NCBI RefSeq assembly: GCF_003024685.1
Contig: NZ_PYLQ01000001.1
Coordinates: forward strand, 186,001 to 250,000
Direction: 5' to 3'
Source: Faecalibacillus intestinalis
GTDB lineage: Bacteria; Bacillota_I; Bacilli_A; Erysipelotrichales; Coprobacillaceae
DNA length: 64,000 nucleotides
The position numbers and the translations under genes are program-made. This document shows, piece after piece, positions 34,104-43,412 of the stretch. Below the pieces are notes generated by a model, which saw only the letters and a program-made list of their open reading frames with translations, ran no database searches and was not told where the DNA came from. Positions within the stretch are counted from its first letter, which is position 1. Every line of letters starts with the position of its first letter.

Positions 34104-34962
34104 ATAAGTTTTCTAAAGCATATTCAATAGCTTCACTAACAGCTCCATCTTCACAGCTACAAACAACTTGATAAGCTTTTTCTTGTATTGCTTTTTCACC
34201 GTTGCTAGGTGCAAAGGAATAAGGAAAACGTTCAAAGAGAGTTATATCATTCATGCCATCTCCTAAAACAATAACTTCTTCTTTTTTGATTTTTAATTGA
34301 TCAATTACTTTTTCTAAAATCAATCCTTTTTGAGCATATTCGTTGGTAATTTCTACATTATCAGGATATGAAGATAAATAAGCAATATTTTTCATATCTT
34401 TAAAATAAGGTAGAACACGTTGTATTTCATCTGCATCATGAGAAAAAGCTTCAACCTTAATAATTTCTAAGTCTCTTTTAATAAATTCATCAATAGAATC
34501 AAATTGTTGAATTTGACAGGCAGGGGAATCACTCATTGGACCTCCTGGTAAAAAATCTTCCATTTTATTGCCAAAGCGTACCTTACCACGATAAGCAAAA
34601 CGATCTCTAACTACTTCCGGTTTTAAAGTACTATAAAAACCATTTGTTGTAAAAATCATATAAGGGGTTTGATGTTCTATGAAAATAGGAAGTATTTCTT
34701 TAAGCTTTTCTTTATCCAAGTAACAATTCATTAATACTTCTCCATTTTTATTACAATATTGGGCCCCATTTCCTAAAATCATTGAACATTTAATATCAAA
34801 AGGATCTAAAATACTTGTCACGCCATAATAATCTCTTCCTGAAGCCACAACAAATTCAATTCCTTTTTTTTGTGCTTTTTTTATGCTTTCAATACATTTA
34901 GGATTGATGTAACCATGAGATAATAAGGTTCCATCAACATCACTGACAATCATTTTAATCAT
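34102..34962 (-). CDS. Cof-type HAD-IIB phosphatase
   Basis: 286-aa HAD hydrolase. Motif I SDVDGTLLSHG at about 7-17, motif II VVASGRDYY, motif IV GDGMNDITLFERFPYS near 240. The IIB cap lies between. It probably removes phosphate from sugar phosphates or cofactors in the cytosol. The start chosen is the third in-frame ATG because GGAGGA lies 7 bases before it; the first ATG overlaps that site. One of three Cof-type genes in the window (others at 6096 and 50502). Confidence 0.86.
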   Translation of the reverse strand: MIKMIVSDVDGTLLSHGYINPKCIESIKKAQKKGIEFVVASGRDYYGVTSILDPFDIKCSMILGNGAQYCNKNGEVLMNCYLDKEKLKEILPIFIEHQTPYMIFTTNGFYSTLKPEVVRDRFAYRGKVRFGNKMEDFLPGGPMSDSPACQIQQFDSIDEFIKRDLEIIKVEAFSHDADEIQRVLPYFKDMKNIAYLSSYPDNVEITNEYAQKGLILEKVIDQLKIKKEEVIVLGDGMNDITLFERFPYSFAPSNGEKAIQEKAYQVVCSCEDGAVSEAIEYALENL

Positions 34963-35037
34963 ATTCATTTCCTCCATAGTTCTATTATAAAAAAAATAGA
35001 TGATAAGAAATGGTTTTTTCTTAAAAAGAAAAAGAGT

Positions 35038-35670
35038 CTAAACTCTTTCTAAAATTTGTTTATAATTTGGAAAATTAGTCTTTGATACTTTTTCTAAAAT
35101 ATCTTGTCCATATTTTTTTACTAAAAGATAACCAGCATCATTTGCAAGAATATTAAAGCCTCTTGGTAAAGTGATTTCTAAGGAATCACACATGTTTTGA
35201 TAATATTGAAGATAAGCATATTGTGATAATATTTTTGCGCACATCATGGCTGGTGATATATCCTCTTTTTTAAATTCAAGGTGACGTACTACAATGGTTT
35301 TGTGTTTTAAATAACGATAGTATTTTTTAGGTGCTAAAAAAGCATCGATTGTTTTTATTGAAATAGGATGACTGATTCTTTGAATGACATTGATCATTGC
35401 TTGATTATAGAGATTTGCTTTCATACAAGAAAGTTTTTGTCCTTCACTAACATATTGATTATAATGGCTATTATCTAATAAAAGTAAACTATAAGTAAGT
35501 TTTTCTTTTAACACTTTTCCAAGCTGTATTATTTCTTCATTGCTTGTAACTTCTAAATTTAGCTTATTTAACCAAAATTCATCTTTTTGATCAACATAAC
35601 AAGCCACAACGCATAATGGTCCAAAAAAATCGAGTGATCCTGTTTCATAACATCCAACGTGATTTTCCAT
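35038..35670 (-). CDS. RNase HIII paralogue lacking the first catalytic aspartate
   Basis: 210-aa protein clearly homologous to the RNase HIII at 62895. The family active-site start DE(V/T)GxGD is altered to GCYETGSLDFFGPL, so the first acid is Tyr8 (codon TAT). The second acid (Glu), the central Asp in KTIDAFLAPKKYYRYL and the Glu in FKKEDISPAMMCAKILSQYA are kept. The N-terminal TBP-like binding domain of ordinary RNase HIII (about 80 aa) is absent. Loss of a metal-binding acid predicts weak or no RNA-DNA hybrid cleavage. It may be a regulator, a partner of the other copy, or a decaying gene. Confidence 0.8.
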   Translation of the reverse strand: MENHVGCYETGSLDFFGPLCVVACYVDQKDEFWLNKLNLEVTSNEEIIQLGKVLKEKLTYSLLLLDNSHYNQYVSEGQKLSCMKANLYNQAMINVIQRISHPISIKTIDAFLAPKKYYRYLKHKTIVVRHLEFKKEDISPAMMCAKILSQYAYLQYYQNMCDSLEITLPRGFNILANDAGYLLVKKYGQDILEKVSKTNFPNYKQILERV

Positions 35671-35718
35671 ATTATCCCTCCCATAATTTATTATAACATA
35701 TCTTTTTTTAATTATTCA

Positions 35719-36369
35719 CTAATCGAGTTTTGCTAGATAATGATTATAGAGTTTTTGACGTTCAAGTACTTGAATATGACCGTATTGAATATCAATGAGT
35801 CCTTCTTCTTTAAACTGATTAAGTACTTTAGTAACGGTCACTCGAGATATAGCTAAAGAATCAGCAATTTCTTGATGCGTATAAGGAATACGACCAAAAA
35901 GTAAATTTTTTTCTTTATTATTATCTTTTGATAAATCATAAAGAAAAGCGGCTACTTTTTCATAACGATTATAGGTTTGTGCCCATTTGAGTAATTGCGT
36001 TAAATGATTACAATTATCATTTAACATTTTTAATAAAGAAATCGTTAAATCTAGTGAAGATGATAAATAAGGATAAAGATCTTGTAAATGACAAGTAATA
36101 ATTTCAACATCATTAATTGCGGAAACTGTAGTAGGACGATAAGCATTTTCATAAAGGGAAGACTCCCCAAAAATACGTCCTTTATCAAGAACATCGTAAT
36201 TGATTTCATCACCATTTTTTTTAATATGATAAACTCGTACTCTGCCTTTTAAAACAAGACATAACTCATCGGCACAATCATCTTGCATATAAATAATCTC
36301 ATTTTTTTGATAATGTTTAATAGTTCCTACTTGTTTAAAGTAGTCAAATAGTTCTTCATTAATTTTCAT
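35719..36369 (-). CDS. Crp/Fnr-family transcriptional regulator
   Basis: 216-aa regulator with an N-terminal cyclic-nucleotide-type beta barrel (GRIFGESSLYENAYRPTTVSA near 70-90), a long dimer helix and a C-terminal helix-turn-helix (HQEIADSLAISRVTVTKVLNQFKEEGLI, about 170-197). No cysteine set for an Fe-S cluster is seen. The effector is unknown. The start is at the ATG after AAGGTGAAAAA. A perfect palindrome lies 23 bases upstream, between this gene and the divergent YitT gene, and is the likely operator for both. Confidence 0.87.
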   Translation of the reverse strand: MKINEELFDYFKQVGTIKHYQKNEIIYMQDDCADELCLVLKGRVRVYHIKKNGDEINYDVLDKGRIFGESSLYENAYRPTTVSAINDVEIITCHLQDLYPYLSSSLDLTISLLKMLNDNCNHLTQLLKWAQTYNRYEKVAAFLYDLSKDNNKEKNLLFGRIPYTHQEIADSLAISRVTVTKVLNQFKEEGLIDIQYGHIQVLERQKLYNHYLAKLD

Positions 36370-36391
36370 TTTTTCACCTTCTTTGTTAAAT

Positions 36392-36407
36392 TGTAACATA
36401 GGTTACA
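36392..36407. promoter_or_regulatory. Operator palindrome between crp-like and yitT-like genes
   Basis: TGTAAC-ATAG-GTTACA has perfectly complementary arms and the TGT-N10-ACA geometry usual for Crp/Fnr dimers (TGTGA-N6-TCACA type). Its place in the divergent gap suggests autoregulation and control of the YitT-like gene. Confidence 0.62.
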
Positions 36408-36453
36408 TTCTGATAAAAGAAAAACTGTTATTATTTCTTGCGAGGTGAGAGAT

Positions 36454-37299
36454 ATGAAAAAAGTGATTCAAATTATTATTGGAAATGTTTTAATGGCGTT
36501 TGCGGTTAGCGCATTAATTTTAGATCATTCTATTGTGGCAGGAGGGGTTTCTGGTATTAGTACAGTTTTTCATTTTTATACAGGAATTTCTGTTTCTTTA
36601 TGTGTCGCAATTATTAATATTGCTTTATTTTTAATAGGCCTTTGTTTTTTAGGAAAGACATTTGCAATGAAAACATTGATTTCAACATTTTTATTTCCTG
36701 TTTTATTAGAGTTTTTTAATCAACAAACTTATTTACATGGTTTATTAGATGATCAACTTCTTGTTTGTATTTTAGGTGGTTTTTTATTAGGACTTGGAAT
36801 TGGTCTTGTTTTAAAAGCTGGAGGATCAACGGGGGGATTTGATATTTTAGCGCTTATTGTTGAAAAACATTTTAAAGTTCCCGTAACTTTACTTGTTAAT
36901 GGTATTGATGCGACAATTCTTATTTTACAAATTTCTTTCCATAGTGTTCCTGAAATTGTTTATGGGATTATGACAATTTTGATTACAGCTTATATGATGA
37001 ATTATTTATTATCATCAGGTAAAGGTTGTGTTCAAGTTCTTGTCATGACAAAAGAAATTGAAAAGATGAAAATAATGATTTTAAATGATATGGATGCGGG
37101 AGTAACTTTATTAGATGGTAAAACAGGGTTTTTAAAAGAAAATACAGAAGTTGTTTTAACAATTTTACCATATCGTAAACTTCCTGATTTAAAAGATAAG
37201 ATTAAAGAGATTGATGATAAAGCATTTATTATTGTTTCTCATGTAGAAGAAGTTAGTGGAAATGGTTTTACATATACAAAAGAAATGCGAGAAGCTTAA
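36454..37299 (+). CDS. YitT-family membrane protein (DUF161/DUF2179)
   Basis: 281 aa with five or six membrane segments in the first 190 residues, including AGGVSGISTVFHFYTGIS and the GGSTGGFDILALIVEKHF motif typical of YitT. A cytosolic DUF2179 domain (about 205-275, with LDGKTGFLKENTEVVLTILPYRKLPDLKDKI) follows. The molecular role is unknown. The start is chosen at the second ATG, after GAGGTGA. It faces the Crp-like regulator across a shared palindrome, so it may be its main target. Confidence 0.87.
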   Translation: MKKVIQIIIGNVLMAFAVSALILDHSIVAGGVSGISTVFHFYTGISVSLCVAIINIALFLIGLCFLGKTFAMKTLISTFLFPVLLEFFNQQTYLHGLLDDQLLVCILGGFLLGLGIGLVLKAGGSTGGFDILALIVEKHFKVPVTLLVNGIDATILILQISFHSVPEIVYGIMTILITAYMMNYLLSSGKGCVQVLVMTKEIEKMKIMILNDMDAGVTLLDGKTGFLKENTEVVLTILPYRKLPDLKDKIKEIDDKAFIIVSHVEEVSGNGFTYTKEMREA

Positions 37300-37303
37300 T
37301 CTT

Positions 37304-37332
37304 AGATGTTCATTTAGGTGGACATCTTTTTT
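37304..37332 (+). terminator. Intrinsic terminator
   Basis: 9-bp stem AGATGTTCA (37304-37312) with TGGACATCT (37319-37327), one G-U pair, and a T-run after the YitT-like gene. Confidence 0.85.
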
Positions 37333-37369
37333 ATTTTGATAGATAATAAGGAAAACGGGGGAATGAGTT

Positions 37370-37951
37370 ATGAAAATTGAAATTGCATCTTTAGAAGACG
37401 CACAAGAATTAGTAGAGATTTATCGCTATTATGTTGAAAAAACAGCGATTACTTTTGAATATGAGGTACCATCTGTTGAAGAATTTAAACAAAGAATGGT
37501 TCATGTTATGGAAAAATATCCCTATTTGATTGCTAAAGAGAATGATCAAATTGTCGGTTATGCTTATGCAAGTTGTTTTAAAAATAGGGCCGCTTATGAT
37601 TGGTGTGTTGAGACATCAATTTATGTTAATTATGATTTAAAAAGATGTGGGATTGGTAAAAAACTTTATTTAGCCTTAGAAAAAGCATTAAAAGCACAAC
37701 ATATTACAAATTTAAATGCGTGTATTTCTTCACCTATTGAAAATGATGAATATTTGGATACTAATAGTATTGATTATCATCATCATTTGGGATATCAAAT
37801 GATAGGTAAGTTTCATCAATGTGGCTATAAATTTAATCGTTGGTATGATATGGTATGGATGGAAAAATTTATAGGGGAACATTTAGAAAATCAATTGCCA
37901 ATTATTGAATTTAATAAAATCAAAGATCAAATAGATTTAAATGAGGAATAA
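37370..37951 (+). CDS. GNAT N-acetyltransferase (phosphinothricin-acetyltransferase-like)
   Basis: 193 aa. The start MKIEIASLEDAQELVEIYRYYVEKTAITFEYE follows the PAT/Bar family, where the TxxTF(E) element precedes the substrate loop. The acetyl-CoA P-loop is KRCGIGKKL (about 104-112). A C-terminal extension of about 25 residues goes beyond the domain. It probably acetylates an amino group of a small molecule or amino acid. GGGGGAATGAGTT precedes the ATG. Three bases separate it from the next gene, first of a tight four-gene run to 39756. Confidence 0.83.
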   Translation: MKIEIASLEDAQELVEIYRYYVEKTAITFEYEVPSVEEFKQRMVHVMEKYPYLIAKENDQIVGYAYASCFKNRAAYDWCVETSIYVNYDLKRCGIGKKLYLALEKALKAQHITNLNACISSPIENDEYLDTNSIDYHHHLGYQMIGKFHQCGYKFNRWYDMVWMEKFIGEHLENQLPIIEFNKIKDQIDLNEE

Positions 37952-37954
37952 CAA

Positions 37955-38491
37955 ATGGAATTAAAACAAGGCAGACCACAAGAAAAAAGAATAGCTAAAG
38001 AAGAAAGAGTTTATGATTTGTTAGAAAAACTACATATTGATTATCAACGCATAGACCATGAAAAAGCAGATACGATGGAAATATGTTTAGAAATAGAAAA
38101 ATCTTTACAAGCAACGATATGCAAAAATTTATTTTTAGTAAATTCCAATAAAAGCCAATATTATTTATTAATGTTAAAAGGACATAAAAAATTCAAAACA
38201 AAAAATATATCGAAACAAATCAACAGTTCCCGTCTTTCTTTTGGAAGTGATGAAAAAATGCATGAATATTTAGATATTACACCTGGTTCTGTTAGTGTTT
38301 TAGGACTAATGAACGACGTTAAAAACAATGTTCAATTATTAATGGATCAAGATTTATTAGAAGATGAATACCTAGGTTGTCATCCATGCATTAATACAAG
38401 TAGTCTAAAAATTAAAATGCAAGATGTTTTTGATAAAATTTTACCAGCCATTAATCATCAAGCAATCTTTGTGGAGGTTCAAGATGGATAA
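37955..38491 (+). CDS. YbaK/ProX-type aminoacyl-tRNA deacylase
   Basis: 178-aa trans-editing domain that hydrolyses mischarged tRNA, most like ProXp-ala (Ala-tRNA-Pro). Visible elements are DYQRIDHEKADTMEICLEIE (about 29-48), the catalytic-lysine strand CKNLFLVNSNKSQYYLLMLKGHKKF (about 60-84), SFGSDEKMHEYLDITPGSVSVLGLMND and the family-specific LGCHPCINTSSLKI near the end. It is a stand-alone protein, as in many Bacillota. Its TAA overlaps the start of the following hydrolase. Confidence 0.88.
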   Translation: MELKQGRPQEKRIAKEERVYDLLEKLHIDYQRIDHEKADTMEICLEIEKSLQATICKNLFLVNSNKSQYYLLMLKGHKKFKTKNISKQINSSRLSFGSDEKMHEYLDITPGSVSVLGLMNDVKNNVQLLMDQDLLEDEYLGCHPCINTSSLKIKMQDVFDKILPAINHQAIFVEVQDG

Positions 38492-39041
38492 AGAAGGAAT
38501 CATGATTTATTTGTGCATGAAAGGACAAAATGAATGGCTAGAAGAAGTTAAAGCCTATTTTCAAAAGAGTTCTTATGTCTTAAAAGTAATTGAAATTGAT
38601 GATTGGCAAAATGAACTTTCTTTAACAAATCAAAAAGGGAAAATTCTTTTAGAAAAAATTAAGCAAATACAATTAAAAAACAAATATTTAAAATGTTATA
38701 TTAGCGGTTATTCTTTAGCAGGTTTATTTAGTCTTTATTCACTTCATGAACTTGATTTAGATGAGGCTATCAGTGTATCTGGGTCTTTATGGCAAGAAGG
38801 GTGGTTAGAGTATTTAAAGAATCATCCTATAAAAAACAAAAGAATCTATTTAAGTTTAGGAAGTAAGGAACATAAAACAAGAAATGCATTGATGAAAAAT
38901 GTATTGAAAAACACCTTAGAAGCTTATAAAATCTATCAAAAAGAAAATGATTGTTTCTTTCAAAAAAATAATGGAAATCATTTTTTTGAAAGTGAACTAA
39001 GAATGAAGAAAGGATGGGATTGGTTTTTTTATGAAAAATAA
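38484..39041 (+). CDS. Putative esterase (alpha/beta hydrolase)
   Basis: 185 aa. The nucleophile elbow is ISGYSLAGLFSLYSL (about 73-87) with Ser in GYSLAG, as in the Fes/esterase-D-like family. A late NGNHFFESE (about 165) gives the probable catalytic His. There is no signal peptide. The start at 38484 follows GTGGAGGTTCAAG and overlaps the deacylase by 8 bases; a longer upstream frame is unsupported. It may act on a small ester, but none can be named. Confidence 0.75.
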   Translation: MDKEGIMIYLCMKGQNEWLEEVKAYFQKSSYVLKVIEIDDWQNELSLTNQKGKILLEKIKQIQLKNKYLKCYISGYSLAGLFSLYSLHELDLDEAISVSGSLWQEGWLEYLKNHPIKNKRIYLSLGSKEHKTRNALMKNVLKNTLEAYKIYQKENDCFFQKNNGNHFFESELRMKKGWDWFFYEK

Positions 39042-39756
39042 GAAATTAACAGAAAAAAGACTTTTGCTTATTAAAAAAATACTATTTATATTAACGATTT
39101 TATTATTGATTTATCATGTAGGCTGGACAATTTTTATTATTGCTTTCCGCCATCATATTGGTGATGTTTACATAAAATATGTGACAACTATGATTTTTCG
39201 TATTCTTCAATTTAGTGCGATGTTACTTGTATTATCAGCACCTAGAATTTTACAAAAATGGTTTAAGATGCAAGTACCTTTAACACTTTATATAGTTATT
39301 GCATTTTTTGCCTTTAATGCTTTAGTTTTAGGAGATGGACTTGATTTTTATGGAAGATATCCATGGTGGGATTCTTTTTTACATTTCCATTCGGGTATAA
39401 TTTTATCTTTTGTAGCCTTATGGTTTATTCATGTGATGATGGCTGAAAAAAGCAAATATATTTATATGAATAAATATTTTACATGTTTATTTTTAGTTGT
39501 GTTTTCTCTAGGAATAGGGGCTTTTTGGGAATTATTAGAATATAGTTGTGATGGGCTCTTTCATACCAATGCTCAACAATATATGGCTTCTACAAAAGGA
39601 ACACTTGTTTCTAAAAAAGATATTCCTTTAAAAGGACATGAAGCTTTAAAGGATACAATGAAAGATTTAGCTCTTGATTTAGGAGGCTCTTTAATTGTAG
39701 CAACTTATGGTTTTATTAAACATGATGAAATATTAGAAAAAAGAAACGAGAGATAA
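39031..39756 (+). CDS. DUF2238/YjdF-like membrane protein
   Basis: 241 aa with six hydrophobic segments (about 14-37, 51-72, 82-101, 115-135, 150-170, 218-235). Conserved polar motifs within or near membranes include GDGLDFYGRYPWWDSFLHFHSG and GAFWELLEYSCDGLF, which are characteristic of DUF2238-type proteins of unknown function. It overlaps the esterase gene by 11 bases and ends the run. The His/Asp/Glu placement suggests a buried metal or lipid site, which is inference. Confidence 0.72.
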   Translation: MKNKKLTEKRLLLIKKILFILTILLLIYHVGWTIFIIAFRHHIGDVYIKYVTTMIFRILQFSAMLLVLSAPRILQKWFKMQVPLTLYIVIAFFAFNALVLGDGLDFYGRYPWWDSFLHFHSGIILSFVALWFIHVMMAEKSKYIYMNKYFTCLFLVVFSLGIGAFWELLEYSCDGLFHTNAQQYMASTKGTLVSKKDIPLKGHEALKDTMKDLALDLGGSLIVATYGFIKHDEILEKRNER

Positions 39757-39767
39757 ATTATCTCTCG
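39747..39767. terminator. Short hairpin between converging genes
   Basis: CGAGAGAT (39747-39754) pairs with ATCTCTCG (39760-39767). It overlaps the stop codons of both converging genes, but there is no strong T-run on either side, so termination may be partial. Confidence 0.5.
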
Positions 39768-41518
39768 ATGATATTTTGAGCTAGAGATTCTAAATGATTT
39801 TTAGAATCTTTTATTTTTTGAATTTCATCTGGCGAAGCTGTTTCATAATTGAATTTTCTAGTTATTTTCATTAAAGAAGCAAGTTCACCTTTAATTTGTT
39901 TTCTTAAAGCTTTATCCATTTCTTTTTTATGCGTTGCAAGACCATTTTGAACATTGATTATCAATGTTTCAACTTCATTTTTTAAAAGCATATTTTCTTT
40001 AGTAACTTGGTCTTGGCTTTCATACATTTTCGCTTGTTTAATGGCTTCTTCAATATCTGCATCAGACATTTTAGAAGAACCTTCAATTGTCATACTTTGA
40101 CTATTTCCAGAAGCTAAGTCTTTAGCAGAAACGTGAACAATACCATTACTATCAATATCAAAAGTAACTTCAATTTGTGGAACTCCACGCATCGCACGTT
40201 TGATTTTTTTAAGCTTAAATTTACCTAAAGATTGATTATCTTTAGCGAGTGGTCTTTCTCCTTGTAAAACATTGATTTCAACTTGTGTTTGAAAGTTTGC
40301 TGATGTCGTAAAGACTTGACTGTGACTGGTTGGAATCGTTGTGTTTCTTGGAATTAATGGTGTAGCAACACCACCAACAGTTTCAATAGAAAGTGTCAAA
40401 GGTGTAACATCTAATAATAAAACATCATTATCTTCACCATATAAAACCATTTCACCGCTTAGTTTTCCTGCTTGGATTGCAGCTCCTAAAGCTACACATT
40501 CATCAGGATTTAAGGATTTACTTGGTTCCATTTGAGTAATTTCTTTTACTTTTTCTTGAACTGCTAAAATACGTGATGAACCTCCCACTAAAATGACTTT
40601 ATTTAAGTCTTGTGGTGTTAATCTTGCATCATTTAAGGCTGTTTGCATTGGTAAAACAAGACGATCAATTAAAGATTTTGTCAGTTCATTCATTTTTTGT
40701 CTTGTTAAGGTGATTTCTAAATTTTTTGGACCATTTACATCTTGATAAATAAAAGGTAAATTAATGATGGTACTTGATTGACTTGAAAGTTCTATTTTAG
40801 CTTGTTCACTAGCTTCTAAAATACGAGATAAAGCAATTTGATCTTTTCTTAAATCAATTCCTTCTTGTCTTGAAAAAGTATCAAGGACGTAGTCACTAAT
40901 GGCTTTATTAAAATCATCTCCACCTAAATGATTATCCCCAGCTGTTGATAAAACTTCAATAACACCACTACCAATTTCAATAATCGAAACATCAAAAGTT
41001 CCACCACCTAAATCAAAAACCATCACTTTTTGCCCATAAGCATTTTCAAGCCCATAAGCCAATGCTGCAGCGGTTGGTTCATTAATGATTCTTAAAACTT
41101 CTAATCCCGCAATTTTTCCAGCATCTTTTGTTGCTTGCCTTTGGGCATCATTAAAATATGCTGGAACAGTAATAACCGCTTGGTTGACTTCTTCTTGTAA
41201 GTAAGCTTCGGCATCATTTTTTAATTTTTGTAAGATCATTGAAGAAATAAGCTGTGGAGAAAGTTGTTTTCCATCAATTTCTACATGATAATTTTGTCCC
41301 ATTTCTCTTTTAATAGATGAAATCGTACGTTTTGGATTCATTGATTGTTGACGTTTAGCCAGTTCTCCAACAAGTTTCTTTCCATCTTTATCAAAAGCAA
41401 CAATACTTGGTGTTGTCTTTTGGTTTTCTTTATTTTCAATAATTTTAGCTTTTCCATTTTCATAAAAAGCCATACAACTATTTGTTGTTCCTAAGTCAAT
41501 TCCAATAACCTTTGCCAT
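39758..41518 (-). CDS. dnaK: Hsp70/DnaK-family chaperone
   Basis: 586-aa ATP-dependent chaperone. The nucleotide domain carries [14 protein letters not shown] (5-18), [26 protein letters not shown] and [10 protein letters not shown]. The substrate domain has the [16 protein letters not shown] entry and GERPLAKDN. The protein lacks the disordered acidic tail of housekeeping DnaK and is shorter than it. No CIRCE element precedes the operon, and neither GrpE nor HrcA is nearby. It is therefore probably a specialised second Hsp70 working with the J-protein encoded just before it. Confidence 0.92.
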   Translation of the reverse strand: MAKVIGIDLGTTNSCMAFYENGKAKIIENKENQKTTPSIVAFDKDGKKLVGELAKRQQSMNPKRTISSIKREMGQNYHVEIDGKQLSPQLISSMILQKLKNDAEAYLQEEVNQAVITVPAYFNDAQRQATKDAGKIAGLEVLRIINEPTAAALAYGLENAYGQKVMVFDLGGGTFDVSIIEIGSGVIEVLSTAGDNHLGGDDFNKAISDYVLDTFSRQEGIDLRKDQIALSRILEASEQAKIELSSQSSTIINLPFIYQDVNGPKNLEITLTRQKMNELTKSLIDRLVLPMQTALNDARLTPQDLNKVILVGGSSRILAVQEKVKEITQMEPSKSLNPDECVALGAAIQAGKLSGEMVLYGEDNDVLLLDVTPLTLSIETVGGVATPLIPRNTTIPTSHSQVFTTSANFQTQVEINVLQGERPLAKDNQSLGKFKLKKIKRAMRGVPQIEVTFDIDSNGIVHVSAKDLASGNSQSMTIEGSSKMSDADIEEAIKQAKMYESQDQVTKENMLLKNEVETLIINVQNGLATHKKEMDKALRKQIKGELASLMKITRKFNYETASPDEIQKIKDSKNHLESLAQNIIER

Positions 41519-41530
41519 AATTTTCTCCTT

Positions 41531-42154
41531 CTAACAACATAAAATAGGATAATGATATCCGCCACCACAACAACATGACATCATACAATTTAAAAGCATA
41601 ATCGAATAACAACAATTCATCATACTTGCTGGATTACCATATTGTTGACTGGTTTGACGATATTGTCTTGTATTTCCTTGTAATTGATTTAATAATAAAA
41701 TATATTGCATATTCATGGGTTCCATTTGAACAGCTGTTTGAGCATATTCTTGAGCACGTATATTATTTCCTAAACCATTTTCGGCAATGGCAGATAAATA
41801 AAACCACATACTTGATTTATTACGTATTTGATTTAAAACGTTGATTGCTTCTTGATAACGCCCGCCTTGAATAAATCCTTGTGCTTCTTGATAAGCTTCT
41901 TGATCATTACCTGTATATTGATAACCACCAGTTGTTTGACCACCATAACTTTGTTGTCTAAAACCTTTTTTTCTTTCATCCATAATAGTTTTATATGCAT
42001 TTTGGACTTCTTTAAATTTTTCAGTGTATTCTGCTTGATGAGGATTTCCAATATTAGCGTCAGGATGATATTTTTTAGAAAGTGTACGATAAGCTTTTTT
42101 GACTTCATCATCACTGGCGCTAGGGGAAATTCCTAGTATTTGATAAGGATTCAT
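41531..42154 (-). CDS. J-domain protein with TPR-like middle and cysteine-rich tail
   Basis: 207 aa. The J domain (1-65) has the HPD motif in [11 protein letters not shown]. It is followed by a Gly/Gln/Tyr-rich linker and a TPR-like helical part (about 92-165: [27 protein letters not shown]). The C-terminus is unusual: [22 protein letters not shown] and then CC, about nine cysteines in thirty residues. The zinc-finger and substrate domains of true DnaJ are absent. The tail may be acylated, bind metal or sit at the membrane. It overlaps the DUF5685 gene by 4 bases. Confidence 0.85.
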   Translation of the reverse strand: MNPYQILGISPSASDDEVKKAYRTLSKKYHPDANIGNPHQAEYTEKFKEVQNAYKTIMDERKKGFRQQSYGGQTTGGYQYTGNDQEAYQEAQGFIQGGRYQEAINVLNQIRNKSSMWFYLSAIAENGLGNNIRAQEYAQTAVQMEPMNMQYILLLNQLQGNTRQYRQTSQQYGNPASMMNCCYSIMLLNCMMSCCCGGGYHYPILCC

Positions 42155-42984
42155 GATTTTTCCTCCATTCTTTTCTTTTTAATCAGTTCAAATTTTGTCC
42201 AAATACCACTATAGATAATATTTCGTAAAAGTTCAACATTTTCAATCAAAGGAAGCTTTTCAAAATAAAAACTGCTTCTAGAAATCATCATTTCTAAAAT
42301 ATTAAAACAATATTCTTGAAAGTGTTCCTCTTTAAATTTATTTTTAAAAGGATTATAAGTTTGTTTTTTGATATCTTCTTCTACATCTTCAAAAGCATCA
42401 ATCAAATAAATAAATTTTCCTAAATAAAATCCCATTTGATAAAGATCATCTTTAAAAACATCTTCTTGATAAACACAAATACTTGCCATGATATGACCAA
42501 AATGACCAGCAACTTCATCTAAATCTAAACAATGTGATTTTTCTAGATAATGAATTTGGTCTAAATGTTCTTTAATTTTTTCTACTTTATCAGGATATTT
42601 CTTTTTAATTCTATTAAATTCTTTTTTTAAAAGTTGTTTAAAAGTTTTACTTTTTAAAGAATTTTCATCTAAAACATCGTCTTCTAATTTATAGTACGTT
42701 AAAACAATATTCATATCACTGACATAATTCATATATTGATTAGTACGTACACTCTTTTTATGAAAAGGATGTAATGGGCAACGAATTAAATATTGTTTAT
42801 CTGTTGGTTCATACAGACTAGAAAGCAAAATTCCTACAAAGTTTAGATCATAATTTAAAGTCAATTGACCACGGCGACCATGATTTTGTTTTAAAGATTG
42901 ACATAAACCACAATAATATTCTTGATATTTATCATAATCTTTAATTTTTAATTCTGGTTTATTAATAACGACATAGCCAAACAT
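42151..42984 (-). CDS. DUF5685-family protein
   Basis: 277-aa mostly helical protein. The start [35 protein letters not shown] has the CGLC pair, joined later by RCPLH. The segment [28 protein letters not shown] is the most conserved part of the family and recalls the aspartate-rich helices of trans-isoprenyl synthase folds. The family has no known function. It lies between the zinc-ribbon and J-domain genes, with gaps of 2 bases and minus 4 bases, so all four genes are one operon. Confidence 0.8.
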   Translation of the reverse strand: MFGYVVINKPELKIKDYDKYQEYYCGLCQSLKQNHGRRGQLTLNYDLNFVGILLSSLYEPTDKQYLIRCPLHPFHKKSVRTNQYMNYVSDMNIVLTYYKLEDDVLDENSLKSKTFKQLLKKEFNRIKKKYPDKVEKIKEHLDQIHYLEKSHCLDLDEVAGHFGHIMASICVYQEDVFKDDLYQMGFYLGKFIYLIDAFEDVEEDIKKQTYNPFKNKFKEEHFQEYCFNILEMMISRSSFYFEKLPLIENVELLRNIIYSGIWTKFELIKKKRMEEKS

Positions 42985-42986
42985 AA

Positions 42987-43379
42987 TTAAGTTCTCTTTT
43001 CAAATTTTTGATGACAACTTGGACAAGTTACAATAATTTTTCCTTTTCCTTTAGGAAGTCTTACCATTTGTTTACAAGAGGGACAACGGTAGTATTTATG
43101 ACTACGATCGGAAAATCTTTTCTTTTGAAGGTTAAAAAATTGTTGAACAGGCGTAATTGCTTTTAAGTATTTTTCATTTTCTTGATAACGTTTATATGTT
43201 TGTCTAGAAAACATACGATAGATAACTAAAAGCCAAATAAGATATCCAAGTAACATAATGATTCTATTATTAAAGAATATATTAAGGATAAATAAAGTGA
43301 TGACAAAAAATAATGCATGATTATTTAAAGTATCTATCCCATATCTTCCTTGCATGAATTGAATTAATTTTTCTTTCAT
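42987..43379 (-). CDS. Small membrane protein with a C-terminal zinc ribbon
   Basis: 130 aa. Two hydrophobic segments (about 22-38 and 40-56: HALFFVITLFILNIFF, IIMLLGYLIWLLVIY) form a hairpin anchor. A basic linker follows, then a CxxC...CxxC zinc ribbon (YYRCPSCKQMVRLPKGKGKIIVTCPSCHQ). It would place the ribbon in the cytosol. First gene of the Hsp70 operon. The start is the second ATG, 8 bases after AAGGAG. The ribbon could recruit the J-protein/Hsp70 pair to the membrane, which is inference from gene order. Confidence 0.78.
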   Translation of the reverse strand: MKEKLIQFMQGRYGIDTLNNHALFFVITLFILNIFFNNRIIMLLGYLIWLLVIYRMFSRQTYKRYQENEKYLKAITPVQQFFNLQKKRFSDRSHKYYRCPSCKQMVRLPKGKGKIIVTCPSCHQKFEKRT

Positions 43380-43412
43380 AAACATCTCTCCTTACTTTGA
43401 TGAGGTGATTAT

